Translations under genes and position numbers: made by a program
From: Leucobacter sp. Psy1
GTDB lineage: Bacteria > Actinomycetota > Actinomycetes > Actinomycetales > Microbacteriaceae
Direction: 5' to 3'
Length of the DNA stretch: 64,000 nt
Assembly: GCF_020096995.1 (NCBI RefSeq)
Contig: NZ_CP083692.1
Location: forward strand, 1,178,001 to 1,242,000
Shown here: in pieces, positions 44,654 through 55,531 of the stretch
How positions within the stretch are numbered: position 1 is the stretch's first letter
How the letters are laid out: each line of letters opens with the position of its first letter
The notes under the pieces: generated by a model
The model's database searches: none
What the model saw: only the letters and a program-made list of their open reading frames with translations
What the model was told of the DNA's origin: nothing

Positions 44654-45590
44654 ATGAATCGTCGCGCCGCACTTCCCGCCCACCTCGAAGGGGTTGCTCT
44701 GAGCGCAGCCGAGCTGCGAGCGGCAGGAGTGTCGGCCAGCCGGATGCGCGCGAAAGATCTGCAACGGTCCGCGCGCGGCGTGGTGATGCTTCCCTCGCGC
44801 AGCAACGACACATCGACCCTCGAATACCGGTGTCGCACACTTCTCCCGATCCTGAACGAGCACCAGATCTTTTCCCGGCGCACCGCCGCGCAGCTTTGGG
44901 GGGTTACCGTCGCCGGAACCACCAGCCGGGCGGGTCGAGATCGGGTCCCCGCATCCATCACGTGCGCCGCGTCGACCTGAGGTGAGTGGACATCGTTTCA
45001 GGGCCGGCAGCGTTGAAGTGACGCGACTTCGTGGTCTGCCCGCACCGACTCCCGAAGACACCTGGTGTCTGCTCGGCGGCGTGGTGACCTGGAGCGACCT
45101 CGTGGTCGTGGGTGATGCGCTCGTCTCCGGAGGACGGAACACGGGCGGGTCCCGGAGCCCTCCTCTTGCGACGCCGGAATCGCTGGCCGATGCTGCTGGA
45201 CGGTATCGCGGCACCTCGGGGTCTTCCCGACTCCGGCACGCCCTTCGGTATCTGCGCGCGGGTGTGGACTCGCCCGCGGAGACGCGACTTCGCCTGATCA
45301 TCGTGCTGGCCGGGCTTCCGGAGCCCCTCGTGAGCTGTCCGGTCGACGTAGGCGTTCGCGTGCTCCATGCGGATCTCGGATATCCGGATCTGCGCCTCGC
45401 GATCGAGTACGAGGGACGGTATCACTTCATCGGCGGCGAGGAGCGCGCGCGCTTCGACGTCGAGCGCATTGAGCTGATGCAGTCGGCTGGATGGCGGGTG
45501 CTGCGCGCGACCGCGAGAGACCTGCGTGACCCCGACGGTTTCTGCAAGCGGCTGCACATCGCCAGAGCACGCGCGCTCCAGTCGAGCTGA
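44654..45590 (+). pseudogene. Frameshifted DUF559-type (Vsr/restriction-fold) protein with AbiEi-like N-terminus
   Basis: Two adjacent frames together give one roughly 310-residue protein. The N-terminal half (from ATG 44654) has a winged-helix-like AbiEi antitoxin pattern (LSAAELRAAGVSASRMRAKDL) and reads into TAQLWGVTVAGTT. The frame then breaks; from about 44935 it continues one frame over as VEIGSPHPSRAPRRPEVSGHRF and on to the end. The C-terminal half has the nuclease-like core DLRLAIEYEGRYHF and QSAGWRVLRATARDL. One extra G in the GGG at 44932-44934 would explain the break. GATTCT lies 6 nt upstream of the ATG. It may be a true pseudogene or a sequencing error. Confidence 0.75.
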
Positions 45591-45603
45591 GGAACCCGAC
45601 CCC
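45591..45603 (-). repeat. Right copy of the 13-bp inverted repeat
   Basis: GGAACCCGACCCC, the exact reverse complement of 44509-44521, starts at the first base after the stop codon of the frameshifted gene. Confidence 0.7.
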
Positions 45604-45607
45604 ATGC

Positions 45608-45663
45608 TCACTTTTCGGGTCGCTGAGTGACGGTTCAGGGGTGATCGGACCCGCAAGAAGTGA
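45608..45663. terminator. Imperfect hairpin after the frameshifted gene
   Basis: TCACTT..GGGTC (45608-45621) can pair with GACCC..AAGTGA (45648-45663) with small internal mismatches and a 26-nt loop. It contains the second copy of the CGGGTCACT motif at its right edge. Confidence 0.4.
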
Positions 45664-45736
45664 CCCGAGTTTGCCGGGAACGGTTGGGCGAACGAAGGAA
45701 GCGGGGATGGGAGCGCTGACGGGGGATACTGGAGGG

Positions 45737-46813
45737 ATGGATCAGCGCACTGCACCGCACCCGAAGCCCGTCGGCGCCCACCTCGTCGGCAGCATCAACT
45801 TCGATGATGCGGAGACCACGATCCGCACGGCGGCCGAGCATCTCGGCGATCGACTGAAGCGAATTCCCGACGGTGAGGTGGGGGAGCGCTTCCACTGGAT
45901 CGCGTTCCAGCCCGGCCGTCTCGCCCAGGCGGAGGGCATCGAGCGGGTGGGCGATGAGCCCGTGAGGCTCCGCATGCTCGATATTCGGCCGATCAGGCTT
46001 GCGGCGGGCGTGAATGCGGCGGATCTGGTGCTCCCGGAGCTCGGGTACGCCGCGGCCGCCATCGAGTCCTGGGGGACCTTCGACCGGTTGCAGCGGGAGG
46101 GAGTCGTTCCGGCGGGTACCCGCTTCCAGGTGTCCCTACCCACTCCGGTGGGCGTGGTCGGCAGTTTCGTCCGCGCTGAGGATCGCGCCGCCTTCGAGCC
46201 GGTGTACGAGGCGGCCCTTGCTGCTGAGCTCGACCGCATCCTGCAGACGATTCCCCACGAGCGCCTCGCGATCCAGTGGGACGCGGCGCTCGAGTTCGCG
46301 ATCCTGGAAGAGCTCGCCCCGGCGGGCAGTCGCTACGAGTGGTTCGACGACATCTGGGCCGGCACGAGCGAGCGTCTCGCGAGACAGATCGATCGGGTGC
46401 CGGTGGACGTCGAGGTGGGAGTGCATCTCTGCTACGGGGACGTGGCCGAGCACCACTTCGTGGAACCGGCTGACACCGCGAAGCTGTCCCGGTTCGCGGG
46501 TCTCGTGGCGGATCGGGCGACTCGCGAACTCGACTGGGTGCACCTGCCGGTGCCGATCTCCCGCGACGATGACGCCTATTTCGCGCCGCTCGGGGAACTC
46601 GCGATTCCCGATGCGACCGAACTCTACCTGGGGCTCGTCCACCGGGAGGACGGTGTGGCGGGCGCCGAACGGCGCTTGGCCGCCGCGCAGCGCCACGTGC
46701 GCCGCCCGTTCGGGGTCGCAACCGAGTGCGGATTCGGCCGCGCCCCCGAGGGGACGACGCTGCCGCTCTTCGAGACGCACCGCGCGGTCACCGCCGCCTG
46801 GGGGCAGCGGTGA
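45737..46813 (+). CDS. MetE/UROD-like fold protein of unknown function
   Basis: 358-residue protein that looks like a single (beta/alpha)8 barrel related to cobalamin-independent methionine synthase or uroporphyrinogen decarboxylase. Recognisable segments: GSINFDDAETTIRTA near the N-terminus, RFQVSLPTPVGVV, and VATECGFGRAP near the C-terminus, where the MetE zinc Cys lies. The true substrate is unknown. GATACT at 45725-45730 lies 6 nt upstream of ATG 45737, so the touching GGAGGG is probably not an RBS. An in-frame ATG at 45707 with AAGGA upstream is the alternative start. Confidence 0.75.
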   Translation: MDQRTAPHPKPVGAHLVGSINFDDAETTIRTAAEHLGDRLKRIPDGEVGERFHWIAFQPGRLAQAEGIERVGDEPVRLRMLDIRPIRLAAGVNAADLVLPELGYAAAAIESWGTFDRLQREGVVPAGTRFQVSLPTPVGVVGSFVRAEDRAAFEPVYEAALAAELDRILQTIPHERLAIQWDAALEFAILEELAPAGSRYEWFDDIWAGTSERLARQIDRVPVDVEVGVHLCYGDVAEHHFVEPADTAKLSRFAGLVADRATRELDWVHLPVPISRDDDAYFAPLGELAIPDATELYLGLVHREDGVAGAERRLAAAQRHVRRPFGVATECGFGRAPEGTTLPLFETHRAVTAAWGQR

Positions 46814-46819
46814 CCGCGC
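46782..46819. terminator. Hairpin spanning the end of the MetE-like gene
   Basis: GCGCGGTCACCGC (46782-46794) pairs perfectly with GCGGTGACCGCGC (46807-46819), 13 bp with a 12-nt loop. The right arm contains the stop codon. It separates this gene from the convergent dimethylglycine-dehydrogenase-like gene. Confidence 0.65.
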
Positions 46820-46829
46820 CGGCGGCGCA

Positions 46830-49365
<2,536 letters not shown>

Positions 49366-49439
49366 CGGTGTGCGCGCTATGCAACTATTCTCTCGTGTGA
49401 TGGACTGGCCACGCAAGGAGCGCGGCGTTGACTTCATGC

Positions 49440-50864
49440 TCAGGCGTCGATCACCAGGTCGGACTGCGGTGTCGAGCAGCAGGGAAGGAACTTGCCCGCC
49501 TCGATCTCACGCGCGCGGATGCCGCCCTGGTGGTGCATCTCCACCTCGCCCTCGATCTTCACGACCTTGCAGGAGCCGCACATCCCCTCCTGGCAGTTCA
49601 TCGGAATCCGCACTCCTGCGCGTTTCGCGACTTCGAGCACTCGTTCGTCTCGGTCGATCCGCACGTTCTTCCCCGTGCGGATGAAGCGCATCGTGAACTC
49701 GCCGTCGCCGACGGTCTCGAAGTCCGCTGCGGAGGTGTTGTCCTCGAGGGCGGGATCGGGCTCGACCGCCGCTTCGGGGTGGTCCGATGCGGCCTCCGCA
49801 GCGGGAACCGTGTCCGGCTCCTCCGTGAGTCGTTCAAGCCGGAGTCCGTCAGCCTCCAGGGTGCCGTCGGCATCGTGGCTCGGAGTGTAGAGGTCGAACG
49901 CGGCGGGCTGCTGCTCGTAGTACTCGTCGGTGGCGGCAGCTGTGTGCTCCTCGGCGAGCTCGCCAGCGAGTGCGACTTCCTCCTGGTACTGCTTGAGCGT
50001 CTGGCGATCGCCGGAGAAGTACTCCACGTTGATGGAGGAGTCGTCGACGCCGACTTTCGTGAGCATGTCCACCGCCGCGTTCAGGTAGCCCTCTGGGCCG
50101 CAGGCGAACACCTGTCTGCCGTTCGCGTCCGGTGCGACTTCGTCGATCATGGCGGGGGTGAGCCGACCGACCATGCCCTCCCAGGTGCCGGGGATGCTGC
50201 GGTCGCCGAGGGAGTAGACGACGGTGATGCGCGAGTCGGTCGCGGCGAGGTGTTCCAGCTCTTGCGAGTAGGTGAACCCTCCGGGAACGGCTCCGTGGTA
50301 GAGCATCACCACGTCGGCGTGACCGGGGAGTGTGTGGATCGTGCGGATCATCGACATCAACGGGGTCACGCCGGCGCCGGCGGCGAGGAAGAGATAACGG
50401 GCGCGGCGATCGACATCGGGCAGATGGAAAGCGCCGACCGGGCCCAGCATGTCAAGCACGGTGCCCGGTCGCACGTGGTCGTGCACCCAGGGGGAGACGA
50501 GGCCGCCCGGATCCCGCTTCACGGTGATCGCGAAGGTCCAGGGTTGGGTGGGCGCGCTCGACAGCGAGTAGCTCCGGTCCACCGGAGCCTCGTCGGAGCC
50601 GTGCACCGGGAACTCGATGTTGAGGTACTGCCCCGAGCGGAAGGCGAGCGGCGCCCCGTCGAGTCTGCGGAACACGAACGTCATCATGTCGCCGGCCTCA
50701 GGGATCGTCTCGACGCACTCGGCGAGGAACTCCTGCGGGTGCCATGGGCCGAGTGCCCGCGCCGCTCCCTCGGGGGTCGCCGAGCTCCGGAGCACCCGGT
50801 TCCACGGCATCTCGAGACCCCGGATCCGCTGGGCCTGGGTGAGCGCGGAGGGGGCGTGGGTCAT
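49440..50864 (-). CDS. Rieske monooxygenase reductase (glycine betaine GbcB-like)
   Basis: 474 residues. A FAD domain (about 45-150, RSYSLSS motif) and an NAD domain (about 155-285, AAGAGVTPLMSMI and FACGPEGYL) are followed by a C-terminal plant-type [2Fe-2S] domain with C424, C429, C432 and C462/C463 (CQEGMCGSC ... CC). Between them lies an acidic, low-complexity linker of about 100 residues (285-385) rich in Glu/Asp/Ala. It passes electrons from NAD(P)H to the Rieske oxygenase encoded just upstream, with ATGA overlap. Confidence 0.88.
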   Translation of the reverse strand: MTHAPSALTQAQRIRGLEMPWNRVLRSSATPEGAARALGPWHPQEFLAECVETIPEAGDMMTFVFRRLDGAPLAFRSGQYLNIEFPVHGSDEAPVDRSYSLSSAPTQPWTFAITVKRDPGGLVSPWVHDHVRPGTVLDMLGPVGAFHLPDVDRRARYLFLAAGAGVTPLMSMIRTIHTLPGHADVVMLYHGAVPGGFTYSQELEHLAATDSRITVVYSLGDRSIPGTWEGMVGRLTPAMIDEVAPDANGRQVFACGPEGYLNAAVDMLTKVGVDDSSINVEYFSGDRQTLKQYQEEVALAGELAEEHTAAATDEYYEQQPAAFDLYTPSHDADGTLEADGLRLERLTEEPDTVPAAEAASDHPEAAVEPDPALEDNTSAADFETVGDGEFTMRFIRTGKNVRIDRDERVLEVAKRAGVRIPMNCQEGMCGSCKVVKIEGEVEMHHQGGIRAREIEAGKFLPCCSTPQSDLVIDA

Positions 50865-52162
50865 GCCACGTGCTCCAGCATCCGCTGCACGTACCAGTTG
50901 ATGAAGGCCTCGACCTGGTACTCGCTCTTCATGTATGGTCCTGGTTCGTACATCGGGCTCGCGGCGCCCTGCTGGCACAGTTCCACGAACGCCTTGTCCT
51001 GCAGGTTCGTCTGCTTCCAGGTGTGGGTGAGCTTGTCGAGGTCGTAGTCGACGCCCTCGACGGCGTCGTCCGCCACTAGCCAGGTCGTGCGGACGAGTGT
51101 CTGATGCTCGTTGATCGGGAACGCGCCGAAGGTGATGACGTGGTCACCGAGGAAGTGGAACCAGCTGTTCGGCTGCAGGTGCATCGAGCAGCGCCCGAGG
51201 CGGAAGTCAGGCAGATCGCCGAGCAGCTTCTTCGACAGGCGGTGGCCGTCGGGGGAGAACGACTCCCCGTCCCCGTCGAGGGACTCGCGGGAGATCCGGA
51301 TCCCCGCTACGCGGGTATCGAGCTCCTCCACGACCTCGTAGGGAAGACCGTAGCGGCGGCAGCGGTACTCCAGTGACGCCTGCGCGTTCTGGTTGCGGTC
51401 CCAGACGTCCTCGAGGTGCTTCGGGACGGTCTCGTCGGTGAGGCCCCACGTCGGGAACAGTGAGCATGCGAGCTCGGGGTGGCCATCGCAGTGGTAGCAC
51501 TCGCGATTGTTCTCCATCACGAGCTTCCAGTTGCCCTCTTCGACGATGTTCTGCTGGTAGGCGACCTTCGTCTTCGAAAGCTCGTGCGGGGCGAGGTACG
51601 GTTCGAAAATCTTGGCGGTCTCGTCGAAGTCGGTGGGGGGCTCCTCGGCGAGGCAGATGAAGATGAGCCCGGCGACGATCTTTCCGTGAGCGCGTTTGAG
51701 GGCGTAGCACTCCTTGTCGAAGTCGATCTCGCCTGGCGCCGAGGCGTGGATGAGGTCGCCCTCTGGAGAATACGTCCAGGAGTGGTACCCGCAGACGAGG
51801 TTGCCGGTCGTTCCAGTCGGCTCGGTGAGGACTCGCGCGCCCCGGTGGCGGCACACGTTGTGGAGCACGTTGACGCCCTCGTCGTCGTTCCGCAGCACGA
51901 CGAGCGAGTATGGGCCGTAGTCGATGGTGACGTAGTCTCCTGGTTCGGGAACCTCGGCCACGCTGGCCGCATAGATCCAGTGCTCGCCGAAGATGGCGCG
52001 CATGTCGAGTGCGAAGAGTGCCGGGTCGGTGTAAAAGGGGGACTCGAGCGAGAAGCCTGCGCGGCGGCGCTCGAGCAGGTCGGTGATCTCCTCGAGTTTC
52101 TCGTCGGCGATGCCATGTCCGGTCGAGGGTTTGGCTGGGGACAGATTGATTGCAGGGGCCAA
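50861..52162 (-). CDS. Rieske non-heme iron monooxygenase (glycine betaine GbcA-like)
   Basis: 433-residue terminal oxygenase. Rieske ligands are C104-x-H106 and C124-x2-H127. The mononuclear iron region is NNRECYHCDGHPEL, with H224 and H228. Family and neighbours (reductase, dimethylglycine dehydrogenase, sarcosine oxidase) point to glycine betaine demethylation to dimethylglycine and formaldehyde. Other quaternary amines such as stachydrine or carnitine cannot be excluded. ATG 52162 begins the gbcA-gbcB operon, divergent from a LysR gene. Confidence 0.85.
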   Translation of the reverse strand: MAPAINLSPAKPSTGHGIADEKLEEITDLLERRRAGFSLESPFYTDPALFALDMRAIFGEHWIYAASVAEVPEPGDYVTIDYGPYSLVVLRNDDEGVNVLHNVCRHRGARVLTEPTGTTGNLVCGYHSWTYSPEGDLIHASAPGEIDFDKECYALKRAHGKIVAGLIFICLAEEPPTDFDETAKIFEPYLAPHELSKTKVAYQQNIVEEGNWKLVMENNRECYHCDGHPELACSLFPTWGLTDETVPKHLEDVWDRNQNAQASLEYRCRRYGLPYEVVEELDTRVAGIRISRESLDGDGESFSPDGHRLSKKLLGDLPDFRLGRCSMHLQPNSWFHFLGDHVITFGAFPINEHQTLVRTTWLVADDAVEGVDYDLDKLTHTWKQTNLQDKAFVELCQQGAASPMYEPGPYMKSEYQVEAFINWYVQRMLEHVA

Positions 52163-52289
52163 GATTCATCTCCACTGATGCAGGGGCGCCGCCGACCGCC
52201 GTGATCGTCGACGACGCTGAGGAACGAGCTGCTGTTGGCTACCTAACCAAACTTCCTGCTGCAACAAAAGCGTCAAATAGTGGTGGATT

Positions 52290-52310
52290 TCATGCATAAT
52301 GACTGCATGA
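52290..52310. promoter_or_regulatory. Inverted repeat over the LysR start codon and -10
   Basis: TCATGCA (52290-52296), 7-nt spacer, TGCATGA (52304-52310): a 7-bp perfect dyad that covers a CATAAT -10 hexamer (52295-52300) and the ATG at 52307. Binding here would block the LysR gene itself, implying autorepression. Confidence 0.5.
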
Positions 52311-53239
52311 TTGACTCGCGGTTGCTCACCCTCCGAACGTTCGCCCGCTGCGGCACGGTTTCGTCCACGGCGGAGCTCACCGGTTACTCGCCTTCAGCGG
52401 TGTCGGCGCAGCTGCGCGAGCTGCAGCGCGCGCTCGATATGCAGTTGCTCGCGAAGGACGGGAGAGGGCTCCGCCTCACGGCCGCGGGGCGATATCTCGT
52501 CAAGCGCTCAGACGGGCTCGTCGCCGAGTGGGAGTCCATCAAGGCGGCTGCGCTCCGCGCGGGAGAGCAGACGCCGACGCACTTCGGGATGGGCGGGTTC
52601 TCGACTGCCGCGTCGAATCTCCTCGCTCCGCTCGCGGCGCACCTGAAGCACGAGCACCCCGGCGTGCAGGTCCACGTGCTGGAGGCGACGCCTGCCCGCT
52701 GCCTGGACCTCCTCGTCGCGGAGCGGGTCGACCTCGCAGTGGTGATCGCCAGTCAGACCGAGGGGCAGTTCGACGGAGATCCGAGATTCGAGCAGATCGG
52801 TCTGTTGAACGACCCGCTGGACGCCATCGTTCCGGCCGACCATCCGGTGGCAGGGCGGGGACCGGTGACGCTCGAGGAACTCGCGAATGAGGAGTGGATC
52901 ACCGACGTTCCGGGCACTCCGTATCACGACCTTTTCACTGCGGCGTTCTCGGCACTCGGCTTGACTCCCCGCGTCTCGCACGAGGCGACCGAGTGGGACA
53001 CGTCGACCGCGCTCGTCGAAGCCGGGCTCGGCATCGGCCTCGTTCCGCGGCTCGCGAGTCTGGAGAGTGCGCGCAACGTCGTGCGAGTGCGGATTGCGGG
53101 ACAGCGCCGCCCGATGCGCAAGATCGTCGCGGCGGTCCGGGCGGGGAGTGCGGGATCTCCGCTGATCACCGAAGCTCTCGCGCATCTTCGCGCGACCGCG
53201 AAGGCGATTCTCGAGTCACGGCTCGACGACGAGAGTTGA
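52307..53239 (+). CDS. LysR-family transcriptional regulator
   Basis: 310 residues. N-terminal winged helix-turn-helix (about 1-60: LLTLRTFARCGTVSSTAELTG then SPSAVSAQLREL) and a periplasmic-binding-like effector domain (about 85-300). ATG 52307 is chosen because CATAAT lies 6 nt upstream and the protein then starts at the usual LysR position; ATGs at 52280 and 52292 are less likely. It is divergent from gbcA, so it is the prime candidate regulator of betaine demethylation. Confidence 0.88.
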   Translation: MIDSRLLTLRTFARCGTVSSTAELTGYSPSAVSAQLRELQRALDMQLLAKDGRGLRLTAAGRYLVKRSDGLVAEWESIKAAALRAGEQTPTHFGMGGFSTAASNLLAPLAAHLKHEHPGVQVHVLEATPARCLDLLVAERVDLAVVIASQTEGQFDGDPRFEQIGLLNDPLDAIVPADHPVAGRGPVTLEELANEEWITDVPGTPYHDLFTAAFSALGLTPRVSHEATEWDTSTALVEAGLGIGLVPRLASLESARNVVRVRIAGQRRPMRKIVAAVRAGSAGSPLITEALAHLRATAKAILESRLDDES

Positions 53240-53319
53240 GTCGTCAGGGCGGACCTCGACGGGTCGCGGCTTGACAGGTGCCTCCAGGAGCACGGAGAAT
53301 GCTCGGACGGCCTCATATT

Positions 53320-53337
53320 CAACTGATATTCCAGTTG
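53320..53337. promoter_or_regulatory. Inverted repeat upstream of the formaldehyde dehydrogenase gene
   Basis: CAACT (53320-53324), 8-nt spacer, AGTTG (53333-53337), 44 nt upstream of the ATG. CAACT half-sites also occur upstream of the MFS gene (56917-56923, minus strand) and the dimethylglycine dehydrogenase-like gene (49382-49386). Confidence 0.4.
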
Positions 53338-53381
53338 TCGAGCGAGGAATCATTTCCCACAACGAAGTAGGAGAGTCACCG

Positions 53382-54596
53382 ATGAGCAACAAGGCAGTGA
53401 GCTACGCGGGCCCGGGCAAAGTCGAGGTCATCGACACCGAGTACCCGGATTTCGTGCTGAAAGACGGTCCCGGGGTCAACCCGGCGAACGTCGGGCGTCG
53501 CGTCGACCACGGCGTGATCCTGAAGACCATCGCCACCAACATCTGCGGGTCCGACCAGCACATGGTGCGCGGTCGCACCACCGCCCCCGAGGGGCTCGTG
53601 CTCGGTCATGAGATCACGGGCGAGGTGGTCGAGGTCGGTCGCGACGTCGAGTTTGTGAAGGTCGGCGACGTGGTCTCGGTACCGTTCAACATCTCGTGCG
53701 GGCGTTGCCGCAACTGCAAGGAGGGCCAGACCGGCATCTGCCTGAACGTGAATCCGGACCGCCCGGGCTCCGCGTACGGCTACGTCGACATGGGCGGCTG
53801 GGTGGGCGGCCAGGCCGAGTACGTGCTCGTGCCCTATGCGGACTGGAACGTCCTGAAATTCCCTGACCGCGACCAGGCGCTCGAGAAGATCCTCGACCTC
53901 ACCATGCTCTCGGACATCTTCCCGACCGGCTTCCACGGAGCCGTCGGCGCGGGGGTGGGCGTCGGTTCGACGGTCTACGTCGCCGGGGCGGGTCCCGTCG
54001 GCATCGCTGCAGCGACATCGGCGCAGCTGCTGGGCGCATCCGTGGTCATCGTCGGTGACCTCAACGAGGATCGTCTGGCGAAGGCTCGTGCGTTCGGCTG
54101 CGAGACGGTGAACGTGGGTCAGGGCGATCCGAAGGACCAGATCGAGCAGATCCTCGGGGTGCCCGAAGTCGACTGCGGTATCGACGCGGTCGGTTTCGAA
54201 GCCCGTGGACACGGTGCCGATGCCGCGAAGGAGCAGCCGGCGGTCGTGCTGAACTCGCTCATGGATATCACCCGAGCCGGCGGCAATCTCGGTATTCCCG
54301 GTCTCTATGTCACTGAGGATCCCGGTGCTGCGGATGAGGCGGCGCGTGTCGGATCGCTGTCCATGCGGTTCGGTCTCGGATTCGCGAAGTCGCACCGATT
54401 CGTGACCGGCCAGTGCCCGGTCATGAAGTACAACCGCGGGCTGATGCAGGCGATCCTGCACGACAAGGTGAGTATCGCGAAGAACGTCAATGCGACGCCG
54501 ATCTCGCTCGATGAAGCCCCCGCCGGATATGCCGCGTTCGACGAGGGTGCGGCGCAGAAGTTCGTGCTCGACCCGCACGGGATGATCAAGCGCTGA
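53382..54596 (+). CDS. fdhA: Glutathione-independent formaldehyde dehydrogenase (zinc ADH family)
   Basis: 404 residues, class of Pseudomonas putida FdhA, which oxidises formaldehyde to formate with NAD+ without an external thiol. Catalytic zinc ligands include C55 (TNICGSDQH) and H76 (LGHE). The structural zinc cysteines are CGRCRNCKEGQTGIC. The nucleotide motif is VYVAGAGPVGIAAATSAQ. AGGAGAG lies 8 nt upstream of ATG 53382. It detoxifies formaldehyde released by the demethylases next door. Confidence 0.92.
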   Translation: MSNKAVSYAGPGKVEVIDTEYPDFVLKDGPGVNPANVGRRVDHGVILKTIATNICGSDQHMVRGRTTAPEGLVLGHEITGEVVEVGRDVEFVKVGDVVSVPFNISCGRCRNCKEGQTGICLNVNPDRPGSAYGYVDMGGWVGGQAEYVLVPYADWNVLKFPDRDQALEKILDLTMLSDIFPTGFHGAVGAGVGVGSTVYVAGAGPVGIAAATSAQLLGASVVIVGDLNEDRLAKARAFGCETVNVGQGDPKDQIEQILGVPEVDCGIDAVGFEARGHGADAAKEQPAVVLNSLMDITRAGGNLGIPGLYVTEDPGAADEAARVGSLSMRFGLGFAKSHRFVTGQCPVMKYNRGLMQAILHDKVSIAKNVNATPISLDEAPAGYAAFDEGAAQKFVLDPHGMIKR

Positions 54597-54611
54597 GTCT
54601 CAGCGTCGTGA

Positions 54612-54640
54612 GGGGCCGTGTCGTGCGACGACACGGCCCC
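54612..54640. terminator. Hairpin terminator after fdhA
   Basis: GGGGCCGTGTCGT (54612-54624), 3-nt loop GCG, ACGACACGGCCCC (54628-54640), 13 perfect pairs, followed by TTCGG. It separates fdhA from the IclR gene. Confidence 0.8.
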
Positions 54641-54681
54641 TTCGGCGTCTCTGAGTCGACGACCGGCCTAGACTGATGAGC

Positions 54682-55491
54682 ATGCATGACGACGCCGCCG
54701 GGCCGGGAGATCCCGCGAGTGAAGCAGGCCCGGTGCAGGCGGTGGATCGCGCTCTCCGCATCCTCGAGATCATCGCCGATGGCGGAGCGCAGTCCGTGAG
54801 CGCTGTGGCTCGCGAGCTCGGCGTCCACCGCTCCACCGCTTTCCGTCTGCTCGGCACGCTCGAGGGGCGCCGCTTCGTCACGCGTGACGCCGACGGCGCC
54901 TACGCGCTGGGCAGCGGCGCACTGCGCATCGCTGGAGCGGTTACGACCCGCGTCGACTTCGCCAGGGAGTCACAGGTGATCTGCGACGAGGTGACTGCAG
55001 CGATCGGCGAGACCTCGAATGTCGCCATCCTGGTCGATGGGGACGCCGTGAACATTGCGCAGACGACCGGCACGAGCAGCGTTGCCGTGCGGGACCAGTT
55101 CGTCGGCCAGCGCACGCCGGGCCACGCCACCTCATCCGGTAAGACACTGCTCGCCTACGCTGACGAGGACACGTGGCAGCGGGGCAGCGCAGGGCTCGTG
55201 AGATTCTCCGATCGCACGATCGTCGACCCCGAGGCGCTGCGGAGCGAATTGCGCAGCATCCGAGAACGGGGTTGGGGGAGCGCGCTCGCGGAGTGGCAGG
55301 AGCACACCAACGCTGTGGCGGTTCCGGTGTTCGCCGGAGACGGTACCGTCATTGCCGCACTCAGCGCCACCGCACCGGCCTTCCGCATGCCGGAGGACGA
55401 CCTGCCGGAGCTCGCCGCTCGGCTGCGCGGCTTCGCCGATGAATTCGCGAGGCGGCTCGGCCACCTGGCGCCGGGCCGCCGCACCCTCTGA
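54682..55491 (+). CDS. IclR-family transcriptional regulator
   Basis: 269 residues. N-terminal winged helix (about 15-75: VQAVDRALRILEIIADGG and HRSTAFRLLGTL) and a GAF-like effector domain (about 90-260, QRTPGHATSSGKTLLAY). TAGACT at 54669-54674 is 7 nt upstream of ATG 54682, so that start is preferred over ATG 54676. It lies between fdhA and the convergent MFS gene and probably controls part of the betaine/sarcosine genes. Confidence 0.88.
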   Translation: MHDDAAGPGDPASEAGPVQAVDRALRILEIIADGGAQSVSAVARELGVHRSTAFRLLGTLEGRRFVTRDADGAYALGSGALRIAGAVTTRVDFARESQVICDEVTAAIGETSNVAILVDGDAVNIAQTTGTSSVAVRDQFVGQRTPGHATSSGKTLLAYADEDTWQRGSAGLVRFSDRTIVDPEALRSELRSIRERGWGSALAEWQEHTNAVAVPVFAGDGTVIAALSATAPAFRMPEDDLPELAARLRGFADEFARRLGHLAPGRRTL

Positions 55492-55531
55492 GAGCGAGGC
55501 GGCCCGGCACGCCAGTCGGCAGTGATTCGGA

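Noticed and set aside
49428-51047. 539-codon plus-strand open frame over the Rieske reductase
   Set aside because: Antisense shadow; the minus-strand protein has complete FAD, NAD and 2Fe-2S motifs.
52163-52306. Possible riboswitch or small RNA between gbcA and the LysR gene
   Set aside because: I see no glycine or other known riboswitch core; only the LysR dyad and promoter-like elements are supportable.
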